DNA from: Drosophila pseudoobscura
Lineage: Eukaryota; Arthropoda; Insecta; Diptera; Drosophilidae
Length of the DNA: 64,000 nt
Assembly (NCBI RefSeq): GCF_009870125.1
Contig: NC_046681.1
Coordinates: 18,923,001 to 18,987,000, forward strand
Direction of reading: 5' to 3'
Position 1 is the first letter of the stretch; every line of letters starts with the position of its first letter. Positions 1-13,210 of this stretch are shown piece by piece. The position numbers were made by a program, and so were the translations under genes. The notes under the pieces were generated by a model, which saw nothing but the letters and a program-made list of their open reading frames with translations, did no database searches and was not told where the DNA came from.

Positions 1-3000
1 ATTTTCAGGGTGCCAGAAGGTCCACTCCAGATATCCTTCTCGTTGCGTGTGCGATACACAAAACACACACACAATGAAGCGAGCGAACAGAGGGGTAGGG
101 AGGTATAGAGTCGGGAAGTGTGAGAGAAGGGAGAAAGTGAGAAATTCAGGTGTTCCTTCTCCGATAATTTCCCTCTAGGGCTAGCAATTGGGGGCCCAAT
201 TGTGAGAGATAGTCACTCCATCGGAGTCCCAACCTAACCATTATCCTTCGTCCTCCAACAACCTCCAGAACTGCCCAAAAGGGGTTCCCTTACCCCCAAG
301 TCCTTCCGGGGGGGAATATTGGCAAATCATTGGGCCTCTCTCTCTCTCTGTCTCTCTCTCTCTGCATTTCTCCATTGAAAATGAGGCTTGGAACAATTTG
401 GTGCTTCCATTCGTGTGTTTTCCCAGGCTTCATCCTCCATTCCTCTGTCCGATAGAAACAAAGGGAAGAATAACTCTGTACTCCCCCCTTATTTTTGTCT
501 CCCCAACCCCCTCTGCTCCCACCCCTCCCCCTATGCCGGCGTTCAATGAAAGTATCTATCAAAACAGGAGAGCAACATCATTCTCTCCTCCATATCCTTC
601 ATTATCTCCCACTCTCTTGTTCGCTCCCTCTCTCTCTCTCTCTCTGTCTCTGTTGCTGTCTCTCTCTGCACACACACTTCCCGACACTCCGTTAAACGGC
701 GTTTGTGTGTGTTTCCTTGTGTGTGGCAGAACAGGAGCCCAGCAAGGCGATGCCAGACGCCGCAGATACATTTGTATCTGGCAGATGCGAAGCTTTGGTA
801 CTGCTGCCGTTTCTGCTTGTTGCTCTTGCCACGCGTTGCTCTGTGTCGCGTCTCGTGGCGCGTTTCGGATGCTTGGCAAATACTTCGCTTGACCCAGATT
901 ACATAATCAAAGAGAGACAGACAGAGACAGAGAGAGAGAGAGAAAGAGAGAGCGGGACTGAAACACGTGTGGGATGATAGTACGCGTATACACTGGCTTT
1001 GCTTGCCCCTTGTTGCACAGATATGGGCTCTGCATAACTCTCCAGAGAAACAGAATGCGGAGCGGTGCATACCTCTCCAGAGGAAAAGAGTGAGGTAGAG
1101 AAAGATAGAGCACGTGCAGCATTCGCCAGAGATTAGCCATGCCCACCCCCCCCCCCCCCCTCCCCCCTCGGAGCAGCTGCTTGTGCCGCTTATCTTAACC
1201 TTAAGCTTATGGAAGGTTGCCACATTATCAAAAGTTGCAGCTGCAACAGAATCAAAAGAAGAAGAAGAGGCATAGCCAGACCCAGAATGTGGCAGAGGCA
1301 CAGCCAGAGGCAGGTAAATGGCAGATAATTAGACATCCCCAGACACAGAGACAGAGTGTCCCACTAATCGCCATCGATTCGGTGCCCCAAACAGCACCCT
1401 GCCCCTGCCACGAACACTGCCAACTTTTAATGATGATTGCCACTGATTGATAACATTTTGATTGCCATTCGCTTGCCCCACCAAAGTACCCCAAAACAAA
1501 CACAAATATACTCGTTTATTTTCGTTAATTTTCGGAGCATGTTTTTGGGCTTATTTTTGAGGCCTTGCCTCTCGCATCGCATCGCCTCCATCGCTCTCCT
1601 ATCCTCTCTCTCTCTGTTGCTGCTGTGGTCGATGCCAATTGCCGATAGGATGCTCTGCTCTGATGAATTCTTTGATGATAACGCAAGGCCTAACCCCAAG
1701 CCCCTTGCCCCGTTGGACTCTGCCTCCCCCTGCCCTTGTGGGGCCTTCAATCAATTCCACAGAATGCGGTAGAAAATGATTGAATGATAGAAGATCGAAG
1801 GAGCCGTAGAGAGAATCTGGACGTATCTTTCTTTTGGTAAAAAAATCTTTCATTTAACTTTTATTTGAACAGAAATATGTGTATTCTTTGGTGTAGGAAG
1901 TAATACAATCGATATCCATCTATATTTCATTGATCGAGCTAATCATCTTTCATATATAAACGTATTATCTTACCAAATCATACCATACCATTCAGCAAAA
2001 GATTTGCTCTTCGAAATGTAATTAAGAAACTCTAAAAAGTCTTAAAAGAAACACCTCTGAATACATTTTAAGGTGTAATCTTCGCGGATCGAAGATACGT
2101 TTGAGGGAAAACACAGGTTTCTCCACAAAGTAATCAACCAAATCTCTAGACTTTTTTTGCTCTTAACATTTTCCAAGTTTTATCGAGAAAAATATTGGTT
2201 AACGATTGGAAAACGAAAGCTTTTTCTATGGAAGGTTATAATGGATTCATTTTTGAGAAAAAAGCTATCCAATTATCGCAATTATTTCGAAAAATATCAT
2301 AAAAGATCATCAGAGGAAGAAAAAGCTATAAAAGATCTTCCACATAATGCCAGAATCATGGTAGATTCACATATCCTTCTTCATTTCAAATGAGATACGA
2401 AAAATCTTCAAATATTTCAATAAATATAATTATAGTCATTCCAAGGATAAAAGTTCCGCCACATCCTTTGATAAGTATGATCCAAAATCATTGTAAGTCC
2501 CATCTCCTTTTTCATTTCACGAAATGAGAGATACCCAGATTGCTTAATCTCCAGCTACGATCCATTCTTTGGATTCTATAGATGGATTCCATGGACTACG
2601 GATCCCAAAAGAAAGCCACACCACCTGATGGCTCTATAAACCAGAAAGTGCCAGTAAGTTCGTGAGGGAACTTTATGGAGAAACCTGAGCAAACTCTGAG
2701 ATGATTTCATTTACGACTCTGGGCCATAACTTATGCACATATTTGTGACTTTATTTGGACTTAAGCCCAAGCCCCAGATCCCCAGAGCCGCAGACCTGGA
2801 GGGTTGGGTGTTCGATTACACTTGTGGCAGGGGGGGGATATATAGAGAGCGGTATTGAGTATCGGTGCTTAATATTTATGAGGAGGCAGGAGGCTGCAGA
2901 GAGGTAGAGGTAGAGATGCCAATGGTTAATGGGAATCCAGTTGGTGGCGCCCCATGACTAAATAACTAAATGCGAGGCACAAGCGAGTAGCAAACAGAGT

Positions 3001-5360
3001 CATAAACTTCTGGTTTATGACCGTACGTACACACACACATCGCTGTGGCATGTGTGGCACACACACCTATACTGGGTGTATAGGTAGCGGCGTATATCGT
3101 CTGTCTATCGAATGGATGGGGCAGAGCAGCCACTGGGGTATCGGGGACCTATCGCTAGTTTAGGATCTCTCTAACTCCCCCTCTCCTCTGCCGCTCTGCC
3201 GCTCCCCCCCCCCCCCCACCATTTCTTTTCGATGGAAAGCCAAAACGAGTTATCGCTTAGCTGGCATCTCTCCCTGCCACATGCCCCTGTCCTGTTCTAT
3301 GCCACCAGCAGGATATTTGCCAATAAAGGCAAAAACGAAAACTTTTTATAGACACGCACACACACACACACACAGTGCCACCATTTGGGGCAGGCAGCAG
3401 ACCTTATCAATCAATCTTAATTAATCACAAGCAAAGATCACATAAAACAGAAACCAAACCAGAGCGGGGGGAGGGGGAGCGGGGGGTGCGCGGGGTGCGT
3501 GTGTTTGTGTGGCATGCCACACACAGGTGCCTAAACTAAACTTTCGTCATCGTCAGCCACAAATCGATGAGCAAACAAAAATCCATTCGCATTCCATGGG
3601 GCTCCATTTTCGGCTTTAGGTTTTCACCTTTTTTGTTGTTGTTTTTTTTGGAACTCGAAGCAAAGTCCGATAAACGCGAGAGAAATCGCATTCGGAGAAC
3701 AAAGCGATAGGGAATTACTGGTAGAAAGATTGCTCATTAAACGACTTATTGATACCCATAAAATAAATAGAATAAAAGTAACTAAATTGGCGAAAAGTTT
3801 GAAAGATTGTCAATCAAATAAAACCATATGGAAAAGATGGGCCAGGAATTTAGGATTTGCGAAGATTTTCTTGGTTAAGTATCGAATTCCATTTCCAGCC
3901 ATTTCCAATACAGCCATGCACAATATTAACCAGAAATTTGCATCAATATATTGCCTCAACTTTCGGTTAAATCGGAGTTTGAAAAGACCTTCTATTTTTG
4001 TTCCGTGCGATGGGCTTGGTTTTTTGCAAAGATCTCGAAAACGAAGAGTGGCCCTAAATCGACCTTAGCACTATTTATAGGGCTAATGAAAAGCTACTTT
4101 AAGATAGAAAAATACTGTTGATAATCCGCCTTATTCAGACATTTTTAGCCCTTGAAAATGTCTCCTTGTTGGACATCTTGGGCACCACCCATATCTCCAT
4201 ATTTGTATGGTTCCTGCCTTATTTTCTTTATTCTGGCTGCACTAATGACAGTCCCATAGATACTCTTTGAGATCCAGTCGTTGCTCGATGAGTACTGGGT
4301 ATAAATACTGGGGTATCATCTCTTTGCGACAATCTATTCAAAATATAGGGGTATCCAAAGTGCATATAGAACTTTTTTCCCGAGAAATAGAAAACAACGA
4401 CAAATGCATATGCTAAAAGCAGAAGAAGCTCTCTCTCTCTCTCTCTGTCTCGCTCTCTCTCTTGCCTTATCAGTTGTGGCACATCTGGCAGATACATACG
4501 GATACATACCCGTACCAATGAATGTTCACAATGAATCGCTAACTGAATATAAAAGTTGTTCCGATATTGATTCGTTTCTCTTTTACCTATACCTTTCTCT
4601 CCATATCTCTCTCTGTCTCTCCCAGTCTCTCTGTCTCCGTCTCTGGAATGAAACAAAAGGCAAAAACCCAACGAAACAACGAAACGATACGATACGATAC
4701 GTGTATTCCTTCTTCTGTCTTTCTGCCACACCTGCCCCAGTTTCTGGGCGAGCCACAACCGCCACAAAACGGACTTTTTATCAACTGCCGCCGCCGTCGA
4801 CGTTGCTTGCGATAATGAAGACGCCACCGCCATCAGGCGGCAGGCGGCAGGGGCAGGCGGCAGGGGCTGGTGGCAGGAACATCAACGGATTCCCTCAAAC
4901 AAAAGCCGCCGCCACCGTCGCTCGTTGTGTGTGTGTGTGTGTGTGTGTTGTTGCCGCAAGCGCCACTCGAGCGCCACTTAGATGAGATGTCTTGATGTCT
5001 CCCCCCGATCCCCCACATAACCCTTACCCCTTACCCCTTATCCCGTAACCCTCATGCCCCATTCCAGCCCTTATCGCTATCCAAAAAAAGAAGAAGAAGA
5101 GAAGGAAAAGAAGAAGTGGACGAAGAAATAATTTTCATTAAAATGATTTATGGAAATGCAAAGCGCACCAAATGCTGACCAAAAGAGCAAAGAAATTGGT
5201 TCGGGAATCGGAGGAATGGGGGGAAGGGGAGGCAGGTGACAAATGGTGGCATTTAGAGGCGGGGCAGAAGGGGCAGCAGATCTGGAAATCATAATTAATT
5301 ATAGTTTAGTTTTATTAACTACGAAAGTTGCGTGGGGGGGCCCGGAATCTAGAGAGGAGT
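1..5360. other. Non-coding, microsatellite-rich
   Basis: No credible gene. Contains CT/GA runs (336-363, 627-666, 909-953, 4429-4462), a 15-C run (1146-1160), a GT run (4926-4948) and short CA runs near 3030 and 3355. AT-rich unique DNA fills 1,800-2,500 and 3,700-4,200. Open frames here are low-complexity translations of the repeats. Confidence 0.6.
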
Positions 5361-5367
5361 ATAGACA

Positions 5368-5404
5368 GATGGATGGATGGATGGATGGATGGATGGACGG
5401 ATGG
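5368..5404. repeat. GATG tetranucleotide array
   Basis: About nine tandem GATG units with one GACG variant near the 3' end. Confidence 0.9.
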
Positions 5405-5460
5405 TTGGCTGGAAAGAGAGCGAGATAAAGTTGACAAATTTTGCTTTTAAGGCAAGCTAA

Positions 5461-5581
5461 TGAGGGGACAGGAGGAGGAGGAAGAGAAGGAGGAGGAGGA
5501 AGAGAAGGAGGAGGAGGAGCCAAAGGCAAAGGCGTGATGGGAGAAAGAGGAGCCGAATGGTAGAGAGGGGGGGGGGGGGGG
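5461..5581 (+). repeat. Homopurine tract with 18-bp GGA/GAA repeats and a 15-G run
   Basis: A nearly pure G/A strand is built from two copies of an 18-bp unit (GAGGAGGAGGAAGAGAAG), with a shorter interrupted stretch and then 15 consecutive G at 5567-5581. Such tracts can form triplex or quadruplex structures. Confidence 0.8.
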
Positions 5582-6024
5582 AGATGGGAGACTCTGCTTA
5601 TTAGGCCATAAAAGCGGCACAAAAACTGCCGATTCAGCTCTGACAACAAATCAAACCCCAGAAACGAAGGCCAAGGATCTCCAAGGGCCCCCCTCCCCCT
5701 ACAATATTTCTGCTGTTTCAGCCAAAGTTGAGGGAGAATTTGGAGAGCAGGGGAGTGGTAGATGGTAGCGATTGTCAATGTCTGCCAAAATATTAAAACA
5801 TAATAATTCTTGTACTTATCGTGGCTCTAAAATCGCATTTAAATGTACAACCAACAAAGGGGGAGAGAAATGGGAGAAATGGGGGGAGATTGGGTAGGAA
5901 TAGTAAAATATAAGGAATGAGAGATGTGGAGTGAGCGAAGCAGCCATATTCATAGAGTAATATAAAAATATAATATTTACAAAATTAAATTAAATTCAAG
6001 AATTCAAGATTTAAAGAATTTCAA

Positions 6025-6270
6025 TTGAATCTTCTTAGAATCGCCACTAAAGCGGCTTTAGACATTTTTTGTATTTCCATTGAGGCTCTTTGGAATCTCC
6101 TTTAAGACCCCATGAAATCTCCCCTGAAAATCTATTAAATCTTCTTTAAATTTAGGCTTGAATCTTCTTAGAATCTTCCTGGAATCTCCATAGAATTTTA
6201 ATGTTTCTTGAACTTCCTTGAAATATCCTTGGAATCTCTGTTAAATTTTCCTTAAGTTTCCTTGGAATCA
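6025..6270. repeat. Degenerate short tandem repeat of GAATCTTC/GGAATCTCC
   Basis: Variants of TTGAATCTTC, TTGGAATCTC and CTTGAAATATCC recur roughly every 10-22 bp for 240 bp. Alternating GAA and TTC blocks resemble loose heat-shock elements, but the spacing is usually one base off. Confidence 0.55.
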
Positions 6271-6630
6271 GAATGCTATTATTTTCGATAAATATTTATT
6301 AAATTCTCTTGAAATTATTAATCCTTATAATATTTCCCTGCACCTCCACTAATCACAGCATCATTCCCTCCGTTCCGTGAATTCCCTTTCCCCCTTGCAA
6401 AAGTTCTGTACATTTCAAGGCTAAACTCATTCGAAACGGGACTTCTTGTGCCCTCTGTGTGTCTCTCTCACTCCCCAAGTAAAGGATGCCAATGGACAGC
6501 AGCACCTGGCTGTGGCTCCTTCCCCCGTGCGCTGCGCTGCGCTGCGCTGCGACTGTTGCCTTGTTTGTGTTTTTGTTGAGTTTCGCGACCGGCATCGAAC
6601 AGGCGCCCAGAAGGACAGAACGAGAACCAA

Positions 6631-6978
6631 GAGAGAGATGGAGAGAGAGAGAGAGAGAGAGAGAGCGAACCGAAAACGAAGCAATCCGAAAAAGGCAAAC
6701 AACAAAAAGACGATACAAAAGGAGCAAAACGTTTGTTTGTTTGTGTATTTCTGTGTGTTTTTGTGTGTGTGTGTTTGTGTGGAGTGGTGTACGCAAAATA
6801 AAAGCAACCTCAAAGATAAACAACAACATAACAACCACACAAACAAACACACACACACAGACACACAGAAGCCAAAAAGCCGGCAAGCGAGAGAGATAGA
6901 GAACAACAACATAAAAAGTGTTTGAGAGAGAGTGTAAGAAATGGGAAGAGGAGAGGAGAGAGAGAGAGAGAGAGAGAG
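6631..6978. repeat. GA runs flanking a GT/CA inverted repeat
   Basis: GA runs at 6631-6665 and 6951-6978 bracket a GT-rich arm (6751-6782) and a CA-rich arm (6835-6868). The two arms are near reverse complements, separated by about 50 bp, and could fold into a hairpin. Confidence 0.75.
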
Positions 6979-7059
6979 CACTCCAGACAGCAGCAGCAGG
7001 CGGCGGTGGTTGCACAGGCGGAGGGCAATCAAAACGTATTAACAAACAAAACAAAACAA

Positions 7060-10000
7060 AAATACAAGAACAAAAACAAACACAAGCACAAACACAAATG
7101 CAAATGCAAATACAAATACAAATAAAAGCCCAAGCAAACACCAACGCAAATAAAGAGAGAGCAGACGGAAGCCGAAGCAGCAGCAGAGGCAGAGGCAGAG
7201 GCAGCCCAAAATCCACAACAAATACGAGTGCGAGCGTATTAGGGGTACTCCCGCAAGATGTTTGGAATTCCTTGAACTTTTAGTGTACCAAAAGGGGTTT
7301 TGGGTGGCAAAGGTACGATATAAAAATGATATAATAGTAAAATTACTTATTTTCAATTTTTAAAAGAACAAAATAAATTTATTTTTAATATTTTTTAAGT
7401 GCTACTATTTGGAAATTAAAATTAGATGCGTTTAAATGGTTTGCTGGCTGGTACTAGGAGGAACTAGTCTTTTATGTTGTGAGTTATTTACTAATATTCC
7501 TTCAAGGGACTTGATTTCTTATGGGGAAACCCTTTAAACTATTAACGATCCTCCTAGGAGTGTTTTCAAGACCTAAATTCTTCGCGGCAGAGTGGGCCCT
7601 GGGTAGGCATCCCATGAAGTAAAAATAATAAGCCCAATAAATTTCCAACCACTTGCAGGGGCACCCTCACTGTTTCCCTCAAATAAAAAAAGAAAGAACC
7701 CCGAAAAAGGTGTCCAGCGAGAGAGGGCGGGGGAACAGGCGCCCACGAGAGAGAGCAAGAGCTTTGCTTTGCGCCAAAGTTTCCGCTTGAGCTTCGTGTA
7801 TTGCTGTTATTTTTCGTTGTTCCCTTCGCCCCTGTTCCCCTGCATTTTGAACACCTGAAAGGCTGCTCTTCGTGCTCTTCTGATAAGAAGAATTTCCCAG
7901 TCACTCGGGCAAGTCCACGTCCAGCTGATAAATCATTAAGAAGTACATACCGGGGGGTTATGGCAGATTAAGAGCGGCTCGGGACTTCCCTTAACCCGCT
8001 TAGCCCACCCCCTAGCCCCCTGGGTGGAGCTCCCGCCGACTAAGCAAAAGTATTTTAATACTTTCTCAGCCAGGGCCTGTCAGACTCTCTCTCTCTCTCT
8101 CTCACTTAATCAGTATCTGAAGCCATTCGCATGATTCATGACTCGAAAAATGCTGCTAAAATGTTGAATATATCCAACACCAAGAAAATCCAAGAAGAAG
8201 CCAGAAAGAACTCTTTCTTTCTCTTTCGAAGAGGCAACAAAATTTTATGAAACGTAAAGCGAGCGATAAGAAAGCCGAGAGAGAACGCGTACTATAACTG
8301 AGAGAAACCAAAGGAAAAGTTATGGGATTATGATGGAACTTGTTCTACAAAATATGGAGGTATTCCAGATCTGTGACTGGAGATTCTGGTTCGTGACAAA
8401 ATCACGTACGTCTGTGGCAAAAAATGGTTTAAGGGATCGTTAAGTTAATGACTTTTTGGGAAAAATAGATAGAATCTTTTCAGAATACATCTTTGCAGAA
8501 TTCCAAAATGTTTCATCATAAGAGGAGCACTATATCTAGATATATGCCATATCTATAGCATTATAACTCCATCTCAAAAGTTCTACAGAATATTATAGAG
8601 TAAAAAGTAACAAAAGCGATACGCGGATCCCAGGAAGAAGCGTCCCCCGCGGACACTTCACATTTAGAGCTTCTGCAGATGTCTCTTGGAATAGCATAGA
8701 GAATATAATATAATAGAATACAATACAGATTTTAGGATAAACTTTACCTAAAGATTGCCAAGTATTTAATATTTTTTCAAAATTTTCCTAATCATGAGAT
8801 TATCCCCAATTTCTTATGGACGATTTCTTTCCCGGATATACTCCTTAATTGGCAGCAATTTTCTCCAAGTGTATCGATTGCATCCTTCTTCAAGGAAAGC
8901 TCACACACAGAGACAGAGAGCGAGAGAGAGAGAGAGACACAAACACAGCAACAAGGAGGCAAGCAGGCAGTCAGGATGCAGGCAGGAGAGTCAGCTATTA
9001 TGCATTGTCATTACGAGTTGATTACGAAGTTTTAGAGACGAGGATGCATGCAGCAGCAGCAACACAAGCAGGAGGAGGGGTAGGAGGAGGCAAGCGGCAA
9101 GATGGGGCATGTTTGCTGCTGCTGTTGCAAGGCAGGCAAAAATGATACATTTTAATGCGAATCTTGATAGTGCCACAGAGATTGCTGCTTCGTATAAAAA
9201 GGGAGAGGAAACAAAACTTACAGCAGCAGCAGAGGAGGGCATAGGTCGGGGCGGGGAGTGGTGCCAGTGGAAGCTGAAGATGCACATGGTCTGGCGGCAG
9301 TGTGCACACTGCCACTGACTGAGGCAGATAAGCGTTTGCCCCTGCCCCAGCCCCAGCCTCTGTTCCTGCCTGCCTTCCCGCCTGGCTGCTCATTCGTGTG
9401 ACAGCTGAAGAAGTTGTAAGCAAAACTGAAGGAGCTCCTCCTTCGCAGGAGGTGGCAGGCAGCAGGCGGCAGGCGGCTAAGGAAATGTCTGCAATCACTT
9501 GAATATTGCATTAACAGGCACGTAAAGCACTCACACACACACACACACGCACACACACACACAGAGACACAGATATAGATACAGACATGATTCGCGCTAT
9601 AAAGACGTTGCAAAGTTTTTGGTTCCTTACCCGTCCCCTTCTGCCTCCCCCTGCTCCGAAAAGTTGCCAAACTCTGCGTATACGTAATGTAATATTGCAC
9701 ATACGCCATGCCACACGCTGCTCCTTCCCGTGCGTGCCTGAGTGTGTGTGCAACGTGATTTCCTGAAGGAAGAAACGGAAAGTAGGATGCAAAATGCTTG
9801 CAACTAACTGATAATTCGCTGTGGCACAAGAAGAAGCTGCTCGGCTAACGTTAACGCTGCTTTTGGGGTTTTTGTTGGGATTGAAATCTGATAAGCATAA
9901 ATTCACGGCCAAAAATGTTAAGGAAATATGTTAGATTTTATGGGATTATCAATAGAGGAAACTGCTTCAGGAAATGAGGAGATGGAAAATGAATCCATAA

Positions 10001-12290
10001 AAGTAGAAAGAGCAGTAAATAATCCGAAAATTCATCAAGTAATTATAAAAAGGATATGATATCCGTGCGAGTCTTTCTTTGCACACACCCTCAGTACCTC
10101 CATAGAATGAGGAAAATGACCAGAATAACGGACAGGCAAGCGTTAGATAAGAGTAAACACACCCAGCAGTAGATCAGATATTCAGATCAATCTCGGAGCC
10201 ACAACCTAGAGACCAGAATATACTGAGAACAATACATACTCGTAAGTTCCAAAGCAGTGACTAAGCTTGGTTCAAAGTTCCATCCTCGATGAAGATATTC
10301 ATAAACCAAAACCGAGCCGTGGCAATAAATAATATTGTTCCGTTTTTTGGGCTCACAAATTTCACTTTTCTGCCCATTTTTGATCCATTTTAGTGCCGGG
10401 CAGGTAATCACCTGATGAGATTGGATAGGGGATAGCACAAGTAGAGGGTGTACCGCTAGAGCGGGGGGGCAGATGGTGGCGGGGGGCGGGGGGAGCGGCT
10501 ACTAACCAACATTTCATGTTGAACAAAGTTGAAGCTGGGCAAATCATTAAATGAGATCTAGAGTGAAGCTCGTTACGTGGTCCAACTAATTACACAATGG
10601 AGGGGGGGGCGACACACCACACACACACACACACACACACACTCATGGACACATGTACCCCCACCCCTCGTATTCGTTCGGTAGTAATTACTGGATGGAT
10701 GATATCTCTGCCACATTTTATTGAAATTCAATTTACAAACAACAAAACAATTGCTGCAATTGTTGATCAAATTGCAATTTAGAAACGAAAATTCATAATA
10801 TTTCATAAAAACCAAAAGCCCATCGACGGATTGGGGTAAGGGGAAGGGGGTGTGCCGGAATACTGGATACTGGGCCTACCTCTGGGCCTCTGCTGCCATG
10901 GGCCATAAAGCCCACTGATGTGTAAACTGAAAAACCTTTGATAATATTGTCAGCGTTTTCAATTTGCGCATAACACAAAAACAAATCCAATGGCTAACAA
11001 AAACAAAGACAAAAACAAAAACAAGAACAGACGTCAACGGCAGGCAGCTGCCACGCCCCCACATATTCTACAGATTGCAAAAAGCTTAAAAAAAAACACA
11101 AAAAAAAAAACAGGGAAAAACAAAGCGAGGCGCAACAGTTTTGTGGCCCCCAGAGCCAGAGAAAGAGAGAGAGCAAAAGAGGGAGGAAAGGAGGGAGGGA
11201 GGGAGGGAGAGGTAAAGAGTGCGCTGAGGGGCAGCTTCATTTGAGTTGTCAACACGAAAAGAAAACAAGAGAAAAAAGGCTGCAGGAGAGTAGAAGTAGG
11301 CTCTATCGACAAGGAGAATACCCTGGATACCCATGGGGTATCATATGTATGTGCATATGAAATGTATCTTTAATCCTATTGATGCAAAAGAACACTAAAC
11401 TGGAAAGGGGAGAGCGTGTTTCTTAGCTCTCTGTGGCTTAGCAATTACCCTTAAGAGTCGTTTAGGAGTCCGATCTGCTTTGAAATTTGTATGTTTTTTT
11501 GATATTTAGTACACAGAAAAAAGCATTTTCGACCACTTAAGTTATAGCCGCATCAATATAGACATGTTTGTCTGTCCCAAAGGACAGATCTTACAGATCT
11601 AGCACCGCATTTTGTTTTTAATCTTCTAATTCTTACGATTCCCACTTTTTATCCCTAAAATTTCTAAAACATGAGATAGCCAGAGGCTTGAAGGTAAATG
11701 AAACCCCCTCAGTGTGACTTAGCAATAAAATCTGTCTTCCCATCTCTCTCTCTCTCCCAGTGTGGCTTAGCGCTTAAGATAAAACCATTATTGATTGCTC
11801 AAAGACCAACACCAATACTCTTCGTGATCCACGTGTCTCTCTTAGAACCAATATACCCTTCCTCTGTCCAATTACAGGTCATCCAATAGCCCGAACCAGC
11901 AGCAATACTGTGAAACCGCAGGAGCAAAAAGCCAACAAATAAAAGTGCGAAAGTGCAATATGGTATTCGAATGTACTATAAATGGAAATTGTTGTAACCG
12001 GCACAGAAGGGGAGAAGGGGGAAAGGGAAGGGAAATGTCGTCGCGATTTCAATTTAAATGCACAATCGATAAAGAGAAATTGTGGCGGGGAGGATGGATG
12101 GGCGATCCCGCATTTGATATATTCTTGGGCAATAAATTGAACAAACTGATTCCAAACCATTTTGTTGACTCACGAGAAACTCTCTGACCCGCAGAGAATG
12201 TGTCGCCCCACAACTGATGATGATCGAACAGAGAAAGAGAGCACTCAAGCAGAGTCTCCACCTGTGGGAGGGAGAGAGCCTCACCTGTAA
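7060..12290. other. Non-coding: A-rich repeats, microsatellites, AT-rich DNA
   Basis: Starts with CAAATG/CAAATA-type hexamers (7060-7130). It holds CA arrays (9532-9563, 10618-10642), a GA run (8901-8940) and a GGGA array (11181-11211). AT-rich unique DNA lies at 7,300-7,550 and 8,300-8,800. A short motif with CAGTGTGGCTTAGC recurs at 11432-11447, 11710-11728, 11758-11776 and again at 13416-13435. No gene recognised. Confidence 0.55.
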
Positions 12291-13210
12291 AACAGAGAGA
12301 GAGAGAGAGAGCAGAGCACTCGGAGAACAGGCGATAAAAGAGAGATAAAGCCGAACTACGGACCCAAAACTCGAGTGGAAGTGGAGCTCAAGCCCCCAGC
12401 AGCCAGCAGCCAACGACGTGGCCCCGTGGGCCGAGGCTGTAAAACCAGATTGGGGCGGCGCACCGGCACCAGCACCAGCACCAGCGCCGGCTTCCGACCC
12501 GACGACGCGGGCCCACCAATCAGCGCTGGCCCTCCGCATGGAGAGGTGCCACAAGGGAGGGGGGACGCCCCCCCTCACGAGGTCTGATTCAAAATGGTTG
12601 CGGAGACAGCGCAGTGCAGCGCGGCAGATGTCGGTGGCAGATAGTGTAAAGTGCGTCGATCAGACAAGAGACCACAGCCACAGAGACCAGTGTTGGTCAA
12701 CGGGAAACGGAACATGGAGAGAGAGAGAGAGAGAGAGAGAAAGACGCTATCTGGTCCTTTGGGGGGTTCCAGAGCAAGTTTCTTCTTTACTCTGCTCTGG
12801 GGTCTCTCTCGGGAGGGGAAACTGGTTTCCCTATGTGTGTGTCTGTGGCAATTTGCATTTTCTTTCCACCTTTCGCCTTTGGCTTGTGTGGCATTCCACA
12901 CACACACACACACAGCCAGACACTCGGAACACTCACGACACGCGGACACACACTCATGGCACCTCATGTGGGGACTCATGGAAAAGAGATGACCACAGAG
13001 TGCTGCTGTACGCTGGATGCTGTACGTTGGATGCTGGATACTGGATGCTGGCCAATTATCGCATTGGCAAATCAACGTTCAGTTAAGGCGACCATCAACC
13101 AGAGGGACATCTCTCGAGGTGGAGAATGGGCACAGATTGGGGACTATATTCACTTTAAAAGTGCATGAATATCGAGGAATAGGAACTAAAACGATACCAA
13201 AATAACGTAA
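12291..13210. other. GC-rich non-coding island with GA and CA microsatellites
   Basis: The CpG-rich stretch 12,370-12,660 includes a GCACCA hexamer repeat and stands out from AT-rich neighbours, so it may be a promoter or 5' exon. GA runs (12294-12312, 12716-12742) and a CA run (12898-12914) follow. CTGGATGCTG repeats lie at 13,010-13,050. Overlapping frames on both strands show no consistent coding signal. Confidence 0.4.

Noticed and set aside
336..666. CT/GA runs considered as GAGA-factor response elements.
   Set aside because: Such runs occur throughout the window, so they carry no specific regulatory evidence on their own.
10260..10290. GGTTCAAAGTTCC, resembling a tRNA B box.
   Set aside because: No matching A box at the right distance and no foldable cloverleaf.
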